Assembly (NCBI RefSeq): GCF_025790165.1
Contig: NZ_CP094970.1
Location: 4,774,001 to 4,838,000 of the forward strand
Origin: Solicola gregarius
GTDB taxonomy: Bacteria; Actinomycetota; Actinomycetes; Propionibacteriales; Nocardioidaceae
Reading direction: 5' to 3'
Length of the DNA: 64,000 nucleotides
Shown here: positions 34,072-43,476 of the stretch, piece by piece
Layout: every line of letters begins with the position of its first letter
How positions within the stretch are numbered: position 1 is the first letter of the stretch
Notes under the pieces: generated by a model
The model's database searches: none
The model's input: only the letters and a program-made list of their open reading frames with translations
What the model was told of the DNA's origin: nothing
Made by a program: the position numbers and the translations under genes

Positions 34072-34145
34072 GGCAAGTTGTCGCCGCTAGGGGGCAAACT
34101 TGCCCGGTAGCGGCGCGGATTACCATGGGCCCATGGTAATCCGCG
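34072..34145. repeat. palindromic element B, copy 1
   Basis: Two parts. First, CGCCGCTA (34082-34089) pairs with TAGCGGCG (34108-34115), with an inner stem GGGCA/TGCCC; an alternative, mutually exclusive pairing is GGCAAGTT (34072-34079) with AACTTGCC (34097-34104). Second, a perfect 32-base palindrome runs from 34114 to 34145, each half CGCGGATTACCATGGG or its complement. A second copy of both modules in the other order lies at 46648-46720. Confidence 0.8.
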
Positions 34146-34202
34146 TGGCAAGGTGAACGGCGTTCGCGGGGCAAGGTGCAGCGGTGCGGAAGCGGACGGC
34201 CG

Positions 34203-35429
34203 CTAGGACAGCGCGCTGCCCTGCTTGAACTCCTGGTACGACTCGTCCCAGTCGGTCCAGCCGTTGCCGTCCTCGAGGGTGCGCGGGCTGTTGATGAACT
34301 TCACCGGGTCGCCGATGTTGGAGCGGTTGTAGTACCAGAGGGCATCGGCCGTGCTCAGCCCGGTGCATCCGTGGCTGACGTTCGCGGCGCCCTGTGAGCC
34401 GACCGACCACGGCGCGGCATGGATGAACTCGCCCGTGTACGTGACGCGCATCGCGTACTGCACATCGGGGATGTCGTAGTACTCCGGGTCGTCCTCGGAG
34501 ATGCCCGTCGTCGCCGCGTCCATCCGCTTGACGTCGTACTTCTCCATGATCACCTTGGTGCCGGCGCGGGTCTCGAAGCCGGCCTTGCCGGTGGTGATCG
34601 GGAGGGTACGCGCGACCTTGCCGTTGACCTTGACGGTCATCTTGTGGCCGGAGACGTTGACAACGCTCTCGACGGCATCGCCCACCGTGAACGTCGCGGA
34701 GTTGTCCTCCTGCCCCCAGAGGTTCGGGCCGGCCTTGACGCTGTTCACGTTGGCGTTGACGGTGACCTTCGAGCCGGCGGGCCAGTACTCCTTGGGCCGG
34801 AAGTGCACCTCGGTGTCGCTGATCCAGCTCCAGGTGCCCTCGACCTTCGGCTCGGACTCCACCTCGAGCTTGCGCTCGATGGACGCCTTGTCCTGGACCG
34901 GGATGTCGAAGGTGACGATGATCGGCATCGCAACGCCGACGGTCGCACCATCGAGCGGCGCGATGCTGGCGTACGTCTGCTGATCGAGCGTGAGTGCCTG
35001 CGTCGTGAACGACGAACGCTCGGTGACGGCATCGCCATCGGCGTTCTGGCCCTGCATCACGACCTTGTAGGTCTTGCCGGGCTCGAGCGATCCGCTCGCC
35101 TGCCAGGCCGTCTCGTTGCCGTTCAGCTCGCCCTCGACCTGGTTCTTCGGCGCATCGGTGCCGGCGAACATGCTCACCTTGTCGATCGAGCCCCCGGCCG
35201 CCGACACCTCGACGACCTTGTCGACCTTGACGCCCTTGGCGCCGTCGCGGACGTTGGGCGTCAACTTGACGGGATCGGCAGCCTCTTCATTCTCGGCTGC
35301 CGCGGGCGACGCGTCGTCACCATCGTCACCGGTCACTGGGTTGCCGCTGCAGGCAGTGAGCGTCAGTACTGCGGTCGCGGTGACGGCTGCGACGGTCAGC
35401 AGACGGCGGCGCGCGTGATTACTCGACAT
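34203..35429 (-). CDS. lipoprotein L,D-transpeptidase (YkuD domain)
   Basis: A 408-residue cell-wall enzyme that makes 3-3 peptidoglycan cross-links. A signal peptide with lipobox LTAC is followed by Ig-like domains (about 50-270) and a YkuD catalytic domain with VSHGCTGLS, the catalytic Cys355. The Ig-Ig-YkuD layout matches mycobacterial Ldt lipoproteins. It lies between qcrB and the cta genes, a conserved neighbourhood in this group as far as I recall. The ATG start at 35429 lacks a strong ribosome site. It is convergent with the respiratory operon across element B. Confidence 0.9.
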   Translation of the reverse strand: MSSNHARRRLLTVAAVTATAVLTLTACSGNPVTGDDGDDASPAAAENEEAADPVKLTPNVRDGAKGVKVDKVVEVSAAGGSIDKVSMFAGTDAPKNQVEGELNGNETAWQASGSLEPGKTYKVVMQGQNADGDAVTERSSFTTQALTLDQQTYASIAPLDGATVGVAMPIIVTFDIPVQDKASIERKLEVESEPKVEGTWSWISDTEVHFRPKEYWPAGSKVTVNANVNSVKAGPNLWGQEDNSATFTVGDAVESVVNVSGHKMTVKVNGKVARTLPITTGKAGFETRAGTKVIMEKYDVKRMDAATTGISEDDPEYYDIPDVQYAMRVTYTGEFIHAAPWSVGSQGAANVSHGCTGLSTADALWYYNRSNIGDPVKFINSPRTLEDGNGWTDWDESYQEFKQGSALS

Positions 35430-35525
35430 ACAGTTAAGCCCCGTGCATGGATCGCTGAAGAGGACAGTTCAGCCTACAGCCTAGCAAGACCACCCATACG
35501 TACGTGCGCGCCACGACCCGATGTG

Positions 35526-35548
35526 ACTCGCCCGACGTTTCGGCGAGT
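35526..35548 (-). terminator. hairpin after ctaF
   Basis: ACTCGCC (35526-35532) and GGCGAGT (35542-35548), loop of 9, 13 bases downstream of the ctaF stop on the minus strand. Confidence 0.45.
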
Positions 35549-35560
35549 ACCGCGCGCCGT

Positions 35561-35956
35561 TCAGTGCGCGTGCACTCCGCGGTAGTACTCGAAGACGAAA
35601 CCACACACAGTCACCGCCGTGACGCCCGCACCGATGATCAACAGCCACCAGCCGATCACGACGCCGAGCACGCACACGCCGACCGCAAGCGCGCAGAACA
35701 ACGGCCACCAGCTGTACGGCGGGAAGAAACCCTGCTCGCCGGCACCCTCGACGATCTCCCCGTCGTCTCGGTCTTCGGGACGCGCATCGATCTGCTTGGC
35801 GACGACCGCGAAGTAGAACGTCATCAGCGCCGCGAGCAGCGTCGTCATCACGAGCGCGCTCGTACCGGTCGGGTCCTCGCTCATGAACCAGTAGATCGGG
35901 GCGACGACCGCGAAGAAGATGGCACAGAACCCGATGATCCAGGCTTCAAGCCTCAC
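35561..35956 (-). CDS. ctaF: cytochrome c oxidase subunit IV (actinobacterial type)
   Basis: A 131-residue membrane protein with four spans ([59 protein letters not shown] and [19 protein letters not shown]). It matches the small fourth subunit found only in actinobacterial aa3 oxidases; the central [10 protein letters not shown] loop is typical. GTG 35956 overlaps the ctaD stop (GTGA), so it is translated with ctaD. A small hairpin follows. Confidence 0.9.
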   Translation of the reverse strand: MRLEAWIIGFCAIFFAVVAPIYWFMSEDPTGTSALVMTTLLAALMTFYFAVVAKQIDARPEDRDDGEIVEGAGEQGFFPPYSWWPLFCALAVGVCVLGVVIGWWLLIIGAGVTAVTVCGFVFEYYRGVHAH

Positions 35957-37713
35957 TTGTCGTCCTCCGTGCTCGAAATGTCGTCACGCCGTTCGCGGGC
36001 ATCGTCGATCGCCTCGTCGCGGCCCGTCGTGCTCGGCGCGTCGTGGAGCGACTCGTCGTCCATGACGTCGAGGGCGGCAACCTCCGGGTGGTGCAGGTCG
36101 AACGCCGGGCTGTCGGAGCGTACGCGCGGAAGCGACGTGAAGTTGTGCCGCGGCGGCGGACTGGACGTCGCCCATTCCAGGGAACGGCCCCAACCCCACG
36201 GGTCGTCGCAGTCGACCTTCGGCCCGCGTCGCGACTTCCAGACGTTCCAGATGAACGGCAGGGTGGAGGCGCCGAGCAGGAATGCTCCGATCGTGGACAC
36301 CTGGTTCAGGATGGTGAAGCCGTCGGCGCTGCTGTAGTCGGCGTACCTGCGTGGCATGCCCTCGATGCCGAGCCAGTGCTGGACCAGGAAGGTCAGGTGG
36401 AAGCCGATGAACAGCAGCCAGAAGTGCATCTTGCCGAGCCGCTCGTCGAGCATGTGGCCGGTCCACTTCGGCCACCAGTAGTAGAAGCCGGCGAACATCG
36501 CGAAGACGACCGTGCCGAACACGACGTAGTGGAAGTGCGCCACGACGAAGTACGAGTCGGACACCTGGAAGTCCAGCGGCGGTGACGCCAGGATGATGCC
36601 GGTCAGGCCGCCGAACAGGAAGGTCACCAGGAAGCCCAGCGAGAAGATCAGCGGCGTGTCGAAGCTCAGAGACCCGCCCCAGAGCGTGCCTATCCAGTTG
36701 AAGAACTTCACGCCCGTCGGCACTGCGATCAGGAACGTCATGAACGAGAAGAACGCGAGGTCGACCGCGCCGGTGACGAACATGTGGTGCGCCCACACCG
36801 CGACGGAGAGCACCGCAATGCCGAGGGTTGCGCCGACCAGGCCGATGTAGCCGAAGATCGGCTTGCGGCTGAAGACGGGCAGGATCTCGGTCACGATGCC
36901 GAAGAACGGCAACGCGATGATATAGACCTCCGGATGCCCGAAGAACCAGAACAGGTGTTGCCATAGGATCGCACCGCCGTTCGCGGCGTCGAAGACGTTC
37001 GCGCCGAGCCGTCGGTCGGCCTCCAGCATCAGCAGCGCACCGGCGAGGATCGGGAACGCGATCAGCACCAGCAGGCTCGTCACCAGGATGTTCCAGGTGA
37101 AGATCGGCATCCGGAACATCGTGATGCCCGGGGCGCGCATCGTGAAGATCGTGGTCACGAAGTTCACCGCACCGAGGATCGTGCCGAGGCCGGCCATCCA
37201 CAGGCCCATCACCCACAGGTCGCCGCCGACGCCCGGCGAGTTCACCGCGTCGGACAGCGGGGCGTACGCGAACCAGCCGAAGCTGGCGGCGCCACCGGGC
37301 GAGACGAAGCCCGCCGCAGCGATCAGGCCGCCGAACAGGAACAGCCAGTAGCTGAACATGTTCAGCCGCGGGAACGCGACATCGGGCGAGCCGATCTGCA
37401 GCGGCATGATCCAGTTCGCGAAACCAACGAACAGCGGTGTCGCGAAAAGCAGCAGCATGATCGTGCCGTGCATCGTGAACAGCTGGTTGTAGGTCTCGTC
37501 GCTGACGATCTGGGTGCCAGGCGCGCCGAGCTCGGCGCGCATCAACAGTGCGAGGACACCGGCGAAGATGAAGAACGCGAACGACGTCGCCAGATAGAGC
37601 GTGCCAATGACCTTGTGATCGGTCGTCGTGATGACCTTGACGATCCTCTTGCCGAGCGTGTTCGGCCGCGGGCGTACCGTCGTCGTGGTGCCCGGGATGT
37701 CGGTGGCGGTCAC
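35953..37713 (-). CDS. ctaD: cytochrome c oxidase subunit I
   Basis: A 586-residue haem-copper oxidase subunit I with twelve membrane spans. The haem and copper ligands are in the expected blocks: [11 protein letters not shown] (low-spin haem histidine), [15 protein letters not shown] (copper His and cross-linked Tyr), [11 protein letters not shown] and [10 protein letters not shown]. It forms the catalytic core of the aa3 oxidase. GTG 37713 overlaps the ctaC stop by four bases, and its stop overlaps ctaF. The C-terminal 60 residues are an acidic cytoplasmic tail, common in actinobacteria. Confidence 0.96.
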   Translation of the reverse strand: MTATDIPGTTTTVRPRPNTLGKRIVKVITTTDHKVIGTLYLATSFAFFIFAGVLALLMRAELGAPGTQIVSDETYNQLFTMHGTIMLLLFATPLFVGFANWIMPLQIGSPDVAFPRLNMFSYWLFLFGGLIAAAGFVSPGGAASFGWFAYAPLSDAVNSPGVGGDLWVMGLWMAGLGTILGAVNFVTTIFTMRAPGITMFRMPIFTWNILVTSLLVLIAFPILAGALLMLEADRRLGANVFDAANGGAILWQHLFWFFGHPEVYIIALPFFGIVTEILPVFSRKPIFGYIGLVGATLGIAVLSVAVWAHHMFVTGAVDLAFFSFMTFLIAVPTGVKFFNWIGTLWGGSLSFDTPLIFSLGFLVTFLFGGLTGIILASPPLDFQVSDSYFVVAHFHYVVFGTVVFAMFAGFYYWWPKWTGHMLDERLGKMHFWLLFIGFHLTFLVQHWLGIEGMPRRYADYSSADGFTILNQVSTIGAFLLGASTLPFIWNVWKSRRGPKVDCDDPWGWGRSLEWATSSPPPRHNFTSLPRVRSDSPAFDLHHPEVAALDVMDDESLHDAPSTTGRDEAIDDARERRDDISSTEDDK

Positions 37714-38606
37714 GAGGCTTCCTCCTCCGCTTCTTCAAGGCCCTTGATCGTGTGGCTCTCGGCGCCGCCCATCGGCGCACCGACGTTGCCGTCGGCCTCG
37801 AGCTCGCGAAGATGCGCGTCGTACTCCTCCGGCGAGACGACGTGGACGTTGAAGAGCATCCGCGAGTGGTACATGCCGCACAGCTCCGCGCAGCGGCCCT
37901 TGAACGTGCCCTCCCGATCGGGGGTCACCTCGAACGAGTTCTCCTCGCCCGGTACGACGTCCAGCTTGCGGTAGAACTCGGGGATCCAGAACGAGTGGAT
38001 GACGTCGGGCGAACGGAGCTCGAAGCGTACGGACTCACCGACCGGCAGGTAGAGGTCGGCGATGTCGTCGGGTGCTCCGGCGTCGAAGACATCCTTGCCG
38101 TTGACGGCATCCTCGCCCATGTAGTCGAACGTCCAGGCCCACTTCTGGCCGACCACGGTGATCACGTGGTCGGGGTTCTTCGACTCCTCGGTGATGTCGT
38201 TCTGCACCTCGACGGTGTGGAAGAAGAAGGCAGCGACTGCAATCACCGGCGCAACCGTGTAGAGCATCTCGATCGGCAGGTGGTAGCGGACCTGCACGGG
38301 GACGTAGTCGTCGGAACGACGCCGGTAGCGGATCGACGACCAGATGATCAGCGTGAACACGATCAAGAACGTCACGCCGACGGCGATCCATGCGCCGAGC
38401 CACAGGCCGAACAACTGCTCGCCGTCGGTGCTGGCGGACTTCGGGAGTGCCATCCGCAGCCACTCGTTGTCGCTGTCCTTGGAGCAGCTCGCGAGCACGA
38501 GGGCCAATGGGAGAAGAGCGGCGGACCGCAGGACGCGCGCGCTACGAGTCGGCCGACGCCGACCGGCAGCGCGAGCCGCGTCATTCTGGGGGAGTTCGGG
38601 ACCCAC
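37710..38606 (-). CDS. ctaC: cytochrome c oxidase subunit II, lipoprotein
   Basis: A subunit II of about 298 residues. The signal segment ends in a lipobox LASC (Cys41). Two membrane spans follow, then the cupredoxin domain with the dinuclear CuA ligands in [12 protein letters not shown]. It accepts electrons from QcrC. GTG 38606 is favoured since AAAGG sits six bases upstream; an in-frame GTG at 38627 is possible but has no site. The gene is followed without gap by ctaD and ctaF. Divergent from the desulfurase-like gene, 94 bases away. Confidence 0.93.
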   Translation of the reverse strand: MGPELPQNDAARAAGRRRPTRSARVLRSAALLPLALVLASCSKDSDNEWLRMALPKSASTDGEQLFGLWLGAWIAVGVTFLIVFTLIIWSSIRYRRRSDDYVPVQVRYHLPIEMLYTVAPVIAVAAFFFHTVEVQNDITEESKNPDHVITVVGQKWAWTFDYMGEDAVNGKDVFDAGAPDDIADLYLPVGESVRFELRSPDVIHSFWIPEFYRKLDVVPGEENSFEVTPDREGTFKGRCAELCGMYHSRMLFNVHVVSPEEYDAHLRELEADGNVGAPMGGAESHTIKGLEEAEEEAS

Positions 38607-38700
38607 GAGGCGCCTTTCTTGCGTCACTACGGCGATGGCGATTTCAGTCCGCACCATACTCCAATCACTGCTGCGATCTTGGTGTGGGTACGGTCGTCGG

Positions 38701-39873
38701 GTGGGTGACACCGACGTTTCGGCATCCGAACGCGTCTACCTCGATGCCGCGTCCATCGAGCCGCTGCGTCCCGCGGCCAAGGACGCGTACCTCGCGGCGC
38801 TCGATCAGGGGTGGGCCGACCCCTTGCGCCTCCACAGCGACGCACGTCGCGCCCGCTCCCTGTACGACCAGGCGCGCGAGTCCGTCGCCGGCGTGATCGG
38901 CTGCCGACCCGACGAGGTGACCTTCGTGGCGTCGGGCACCGAAGCGGTCGTGCGCGGGCTCACCGGGCTCGTACGCGGGCGCGCGCGACACAGCACGCTC
39001 CTGGTCCACAGCGCGGTCGAGCACTCGAGCGTCCTGCACACGGCCGAAGCGCACGAGGCCGCCGGTGGTGGCGTCAGGTCCCTGCCCGTTTCGGCGGCCG
39101 GAACCGTACCCGTCGACGCGGTCGACGAAGCCCTGGCGGCGGGCGATGCGGCCGCCATCGCAGTGCAGGCGGCGAACCTCGAGAGCGGAGCCGTCCAACC
39201 CACGGGCGCGCTCGCCGAGGCCTCGGACCGGTCGGGCGTGCCCTGGTGCTGCGACCTGACGGGCGTGGCAGGCCGTCTGCCTCCCGTGCCCGGGTGGTCC
39301 GTGGCGACCGCGGGCGCCAACGCGTGGGGCGGGCCGGCGGGTGTCGGCGTGCTCGCGGTACGCAAGCGGGTGCGGTGGCGCCCGACCGGACCTGCCGATG
39401 ACCGGCTCGACCCGCGGGCACCGGGCTTCGAGAACGTGCCCGCGATCGTCGCGGCGGCGGTCGCACTCGTCGAGATGGAGTCCGCGCGAGACGTACGCGC
39501 CGCCCACCAGCACGCGCTCACCGAGCTCCTCCGCTCGGAGGTGGCGCGTCGCGTTCCCGATGTCGACGTGATCGGCCCCACCGGAGCCAACCGACTCCCC
39601 CACGTTGCGAGCCTTTCGTTCCTGTACGTCGACGGCGAGGTGCTCGTCACCGAGCTCGACCGTCGCGGGTTCGCCGTCGCGAGCGGTTCCGCCTGCACGT
39701 CCAGCTCGCTCGAGCCGAGCCATGTGCTCGCCGCGATGGGCGCGCTCACGCACGGGAACGTACGCGTGTCGGTGACCTGCTCGACCACCGACGACGACGT
39801 ACGCCGGTTCGTCGACGCACTCGTGTCCGTTGTGGCAGACGTCCGCAGCCAGGTGGACGGTGTGCGGACGTGA
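38701..39873 (+). CDS. cysteine desulfurase-like protein lacking the PLP lysine
   Basis: A 390-residue class V aminotransferase-fold protein resembling IscS/NifS. Conserved features include SGTEAVVRGL (78-87), EHSSVLH (107-113), CDLTG with the PLP-ring aspartate (184) and the persulfide loop SGSACTSSS (Cys332). At the internal-aldimine position, however, the usual S-x-H-K-x-x-G-P block reads GANAWGGP (205-212), so the lysine is Ala208 and the preceding histidine is Asn207. The usual GG-x-E-x-G-x-R-x-G-T block is also lost. It is probably not a normal desulfurase. TACGGT ends six bases before GTG 38701. It overlaps tusA (GTGA). Confidence 0.8.
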   Translation: MGDTDVSASERVYLDAASIEPLRPAAKDAYLAALDQGWADPLRLHSDARRARSLYDQARESVAGVIGCRPDEVTFVASGTEAVVRGLTGLVRGRARHSTLLVHSAVEHSSVLHTAEAHEAAGGGVRSLPVSAAGTVPVDAVDEALAAGDAAAIAVQAANLESGAVQPTGALAEASDRSGVPWCCDLTGVAGRLPPVPGWSVATAGANAWGGPAGVGVLAVRKRVRWRPTGPADDRLDPRAPGFENVPAIVAAAVALVEMESARDVRAAHQHALTELLRSEVARRVPDVDVIGPTGANRLPHVASLSFLYVDGEVLVTELDRRGFAVASGSACTSSSLEPSHVLAAMGALTHGNVRVSVTCSTTDDDVRRFVDALVSVVADVRSQVDGVRT

Positions 39874-40118
39874 GCGAGATCGAGCTCGACTGTCGCGGGA
39901 TGCTGTGCCCGATGCCGGTGATCAAGCTCGCGGGCGCAACGCAGGGCGCCGAGCCGGACACAGTCGTCCGGCTGCGCACGGATGACGCCGCGGCGCGCGT
40001 CGACGTACCCGCATGGTGCCGGATGCGCCGTCACGAACTGGTGCACCAGCACGATGACCCGGACTCGACCGCGAGCACCTTCGAGGTACGCGTTCGGCGC
40101 GAGCCGGGTCGGACCTAG
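39870..40118 (+). CDS. TusA family sulfurtransferase
   Basis: An 82-residue TusA/SirA-type sulfur carrier with the CPMP motif; Cys13 in RGMLCPMPVIKLA is the persulfide acceptor. Its GTG overlaps the end of the desulfurase-like gene by four bases, so both are made together in fixed ratio, and a sulfur-relay partnership is the natural reading. However, the upstream partner has lost its PLP lysine, so sulfur may come from elsewhere. The stop codon overlaps the stop of the convergent kinase gene in the sequence CTAG. Confidence 0.85.
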   Translation: MSEIELDCRGMLCPMPVIKLAGATQGAEPDTVVRLRTDDAAARVDVPAWCRMRRHELVHQHDDPDSTASTFEVRVRREPGRT

Positions 40119-41098
40119 ACGGGCAGCGTGAGTCGCGACCCGATCTCGTCGGCGGCGTCGGCTCCGTACGTCGTCTCTATGCGCCGCAGGAACCCGGCCG
40201 CCGACAGGGTGTACTCCTGGGTGCCCATCGTCTCGACGACGCTCGCGGCGATCGTGCAGCCGACCTGGCAGGCACGCTCGGACGCGAGGCCGGTCTCGAT
40301 GGCCGCGAGGTACCCGGCCCGGAAGGCGTCACCGACGCCCGTCGGCTCGACGGCGTTCAAATCGGCGATGGCCGGGACCACGATGTCGGTCTCACCCTCC
40401 TGCTCGACCCGCACGCCGGCGGCGCCGAGGGTGACGACTCGCGTACCCACCCGCTTGAGGACCTCGTCGCGCCCCCAACCGGTCTTCTGCTCGATCAGCG
40501 CGGCCTCGTACTCGTTGCTGAAGAGGTACGTCGCACCGTCGATCAACCGGCGGATCACATCTCCGTCGGCCCAGGCGAGCTGCTGCGACGGATCGGCGGC
40601 GAACGCGAACCCGCGTGACCGGCAGTCGTCGGTGTGCCGCAGCATCGCCTCGGGATCGTTCGGCGCTATCACCACGACGTCGGGAGCGCCGTACTTGTCG
40701 GCGACGGGGCCGAGCTCGATCTCTCGTGCCTCGCTCATCGCGCCCGAGTAGAAGGACGCGATCTGGGCCATCGACTCGTCGGTCGTGCACACGAACCGGG
40801 CGGTGTGCCGGGTCTCGGAGACGTAGATCGGCGAGCAGTCGACACCGTGTCGCTCGAGCCAGGCGCGGTAGTCGCGAAAGTCTTCGCCGACCGCTCCGGC
40901 GAGCAGGGGACGATGCCCGAGAGCGGCGAGCCCGAACGCGATGTTGGCCGCGCAGCCACCCCGGCGGATATCGAGGTCTTCGACGAGGAAGGACAGCGAG
41001 ATCTTGTCGAGCTGGTCGACGACGAGCGAGTCCTTGAACTTGCCGGGGAACGACATCAGATGGTCGGTTGCGATGGAACCGGTGACGAGAATCGACAC
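40115..41098 (-). CDS. PfkB family carbohydrate/adenosine kinase
   Basis: A 327-residue ribokinase-fold kinase. VTGSIATDHLMSFPG at the N-terminus, RRGGCAANIAFGLAALG and the C-terminal EPTGVGDAFRAGYLA (catalytic Asp and anion hole) are diagnostic; the overall pattern is closest to adenosine-kinase-like members next to cta genes in actinobacteria. The substrate is not certain. GTG 41098 is chosen because GGAG lies five bases upstream; an in-frame ATG at 41125 would add nine residues. It shares its stop-codon bases with tusA. Confidence 0.88.
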   Translation of the reverse strand: MSILVTGSIATDHLMSFPGKFKDSLVVDQLDKISLSFLVEDLDIRRGGCAANIAFGLAALGHRPLLAGAVGEDFRDYRAWLERHGVDCSPIYVSETRHTARFVCTTDESMAQIASFYSGAMSEAREIELGPVADKYGAPDVVVIAPNDPEAMLRHTDDCRSRGFAFAADPSQQLAWADGDVIRRLIDGATYLFSNEYEAALIEQKTGWGRDEVLKRVGTRVVTLGAAGVRVEQEGETDIVVPAIADLNAVEPTGVGDAFRAGYLAAIETGLASERACQVGCTIAASVVETMGTQEYTLSAAGFLRRIETTYGADAADEIGSRLTLPV

Positions 41099-41227
41099 GG
41101 ACACTCCGAGCGGATGGGCTGACATGACGAGAGGGCGCCCGACCCGGAGGTCGAGCGCCCTCAACGTACGTCAGCTCGCGAGGAGATGCGAGTCGGGGCC
41201 GTCAGCGCGGCCGACGACCCGCGGCGA

Positions 41228-41590
41228 TCAGTGGAAAGAGTCTCCGCACGCGCACGAGCCGGTCGCGGTGGGGTTGTCGATCGTGAAGCCCTGCTTCTCG
41301 ATCGTGTCGACGAAGTCGATCTTCGCGCCGTGCAGGTACGGAACGCTCATCCGGTCGACCACCACGGCGACCCCGTCGAACTCGTGGGTGTCGTCACCGT
41401 CGAGATTGCGCTCGTCGAAGAACAGCTGGTAGCGGAGTCCGGAGCATCCACCGGGCTGGACGGCGATGCGCAGCTGCAGGTCGTCGCGCCCCTCTTGGTC
41501 GAGCAGGCTCTTGACCTTCGCCGCGGCACCCGGGGTGAGCGTGACGCCCTCGGCGGGCGCTTCGACCTCTGAGGTCCCTTGTGCAGTCAT
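41228..41590 (-). CDS. erpA: A-type iron-sulfur carrier (HesB/IscA/ErpA)
   Basis: A 120-residue Fe-S cluster carrier. The three ligand cysteines are in place: Cys49 (GGCSGLRY) and the C-terminal pair Cys113 and Cys115 (GSCACGDSF). The protein holds a cluster and delivers it to apo-enzymes; NadA nearby is a 4Fe-4S enzyme and a plausible client. ATG 41590 has GGGAG six bases upstream. The N-terminal 14 residues are a short acidic extension. Confidence 0.9.
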   Translation of the reverse strand: MTAQGTSEVEAPAEGVTLTPGAAAKVKSLLDQEGRDDLQLRIAVQPGGCSGLRYQLFFDERNLDGDDTHEFDGVAVVVDRMSVPYLHGAKIDFVDTIEKQGFTIDNPTATGSCACGDSFH

Positions 41591-41759
41591 TCAATACTCC
41601 CGAACTCGTGGATACGCCGGTGGTCGAACGTTGGTAACGCGGTGACCGCCGATTCCATTCCCCATCGTACGGGTTCGCGGCGGCTCGGCCTACCAGGCGG
41701 GTCGTCAGTGCGCCTCGAATTCGGTTGCCGCGCCGGTGCCTGGCTGATAGCAAGTCACG

Positions 41760-42323
41760 GTGAACAAGGTTGAGGTGCTGACCCGCCGCACAGAGCGGCT
41801 CGATCTTCGTCCCGTACGCGACGAAGACATCGACACCATGCTGGCGTACCACACCGACCCACGAGTCTATGAGTGGCTGCTCAGGACCGAGATCGACCCG
41901 GCCGCGTTCCGCAAGGCGCGGCTCGGCGCCGTTGACGACCCGCGCGACTACTCGGTCGTCGCCGAGCTCGACGGACGAGTCATCGGCGACGGAATGCTCG
42001 AGATCACCGACGGCATGGGCCAGGACCACGCGCCCGAGACCCAGGGCTGCCAGGCGCTGCTCGGCTACATCCTCGACCCCGCGTACGCCGGGCGGGGTAT
42101 CGCCACCGAGCTCGCGACCGAGCTGCTGGTGATGGCGTTCGACGACCTCGGCGTACGCCGCGTCACCGCCGGTTGCTACGTCGACAACCGCGCGTCGGCC
42201 CGCATCCTGGAGAAGATCGGCATGCGGCGCGAGGAGTACGCGGTCAAGGACTCCTGGCATCAGACCCGCGGCTGGATCGACGGCGCGTCGTACGCGATCC
42301 TGCGCGAGGAGTGGCAGCGCTGA
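41760..42323 (+). CDS. GNAT family N-acetyltransferase (RimJ/RimL-like)
   Basis: A 187-residue acetyltransferase. RRTERLDLRPVRDEDID opens the fold, the acetyl-CoA loop is LGYILDPAYAGRGIATEL, and AGCYVDNRASARILEKIGMRREEY ends it, a pattern shared with RimJ/RimL and aminoglycoside-type acetyltransferases. GTG 41760 gives the full fold; GTG 41775 is also possible and has an AAGG site. It converges on the glycerate kinase with seven bases between stops. Confidence 0.85.
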   Translation: MNKVEVLTRRTERLDLRPVRDEDIDTMLAYHTDPRVYEWLLRTEIDPAAFRKARLGAVDDPRDYSVVAELDGRVIGDGMLEITDGMGQDHAPETQGCQALLGYILDPAYAGRGIATELATELLVMAFDDLGVRRVTAGCYVDNRASARILEKIGMRREEYAVKDSWHQTRGWIDGASYAILREEWQR

Positions 42324-42330
42324 CCGGGCG

Positions 42331-43440
42331 CTAACGCGACCAGGTACGCGCGACCCGCCGGCTGAGCGAGCCAAGGCTGCCGGCCGGATCGGCGAACGAC
42401 GCCTCCTCGCCGACCACGTCGACCATCGCGTACGCCGACTCGACCCCCATCGCACGCATCTCGCGGGATCCGACCAGCACCTGCCCGGCGACGACGACAC
42501 ACGGCCGCAACGCCTCCGCGGCGATCTGCGCGACGCCGTAGACGACCTTGCCGCCACGCGAGGAGAAGTCGTACGCGCCTTCCCCCGTGACCACGACGTC
42601 GCAGCGGCGCGCGAGCGCGGGGATCCCGGCGGCCTCGGCAACCAGCTCGATGCCCGACTGGCGCTGAGCGCCGAGCAGCAGGAGTCCGAAGCCGAGACCC
42701 CCCGCGGCACCGGCACCGGGTGCGTCCGCGACCCGCCGCTCGGGCGGGGTCGGCCCGCACGCGGCGACCACGAACGCGTCGAGCAGCGCGTCGAGCGTGG
42801 GGATGTCGGCCTCGGCGACCCCTTTCTGCGGGCCGAACGTCTTCGTCGCGCCGAACATCCCGAGCAGCACGTTGTCGACGTCGCTGGCCATCACCAGGTC
42901 GACTCCGTCGAGCCGCTTTCGCGCGGCCTCGAGCTCGAACCGCCCGATACCGGCGAGCCCGGAGACCCCCGCGTCGAGTGGGACGTCGGCGTCGGCACCG
43001 AGCGCCGCAAGCAGGCCCGCTCCCCCGTCGTTGCTCGCGCTGCCGCCGAGCCCGACGACAACTCGGTCGGCGCCGGAGTCGGCCGCCGCGGCAATGGCCT
43101 CGCCGACGCCGTACGTCGACGAGCGCTCGGGATCGCGCTCGCCTTCGGGGACCAGGTGCAGACCGCACGCCTGAGCCGACTCGACGTACGCCGTGCCTTC
43201 GTGTCGCAGGATGGTGACCGGCGTCGGTGCGCCGAGCGGCCCGCGTACGGTCGCCGCGACCAGGTCGCCGCCCAGTGACTCGTGCAGCACCGACACGAAC
43301 CCCGGACCGCCGTCGGCCATCGGGGCCAGGTGGAGCTCGTCGTCGGGGGCCTGCGCGGCCCATCCCTCGGCAATGGCATGCGCCGCCTCGACGGCGCTCA
43401 ACGTACCGGCGAACTTGTCCGGCGCGATCAGCACGTGCAT
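42331..43440 (-). CDS. glycerate kinase (GlxK/GarK type)
   Basis: A 369-residue glycerate kinase of the type I family, which makes 2-phosphoglycerate (or 3-phosphoglycerate) from glycerate. The start IAPDKFAGTLSAVEAAHAIAEG, the motif VGLGGSASNDGGAG and the C-terminal VTGEGAYDFSSRGGK are characteristic; lysine 9 and the SNDGG loop belong to the active site. ATG 43440 has GAGGA seven bases upstream. It is divergent from the neighbouring GNAT gene. No other glycerate or glyoxylate genes are near, so the pathway context is not shown here. Confidence 0.92.
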   Translation of the reverse strand: MHVLIAPDKFAGTLSAVEAAHAIAEGWAAQAPDDELHLAPMADGGPGFVSVLHESLGGDLVAATVRGPLGAPTPVTILRHEGTAYVESAQACGLHLVPEGERDPERSSTYGVGEAIAAAADSGADRVVVGLGGSASNDGGAGLLAALGADADVPLDAGVSGLAGIGRFELEAARKRLDGVDLVMASDVDNVLLGMFGATKTFGPQKGVAEADIPTLDALLDAFVVAACGPTPPERRVADAPGAGAAGGLGFGLLLLGAQRQSGIELVAEAAGIPALARRCDVVVTGEGAYDFSSRGGKVVYGVAQIAAEALRPCVVVAGQVLVGSREMRAMGVESAYAMVDVVGEEASFADPAGSLGSLSRRVARTWSR

Positions 43441-43476
43441 GGGCGAATCCTCGCATGTGCCCACTACCTTGGGCGC

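Noticed and set aside
34072-34145. Attachment site or replication origin at the perfect palindrome
   Set aside because: No integrase, DnaA-box cluster or replication gene nearby; a second copy elsewhere argues for a dispersed element.
36043-36585. Plus-strand frame opposite ctaD
   Set aside because: No ribosome site or motif, and complete overlap with a core respiratory gene.
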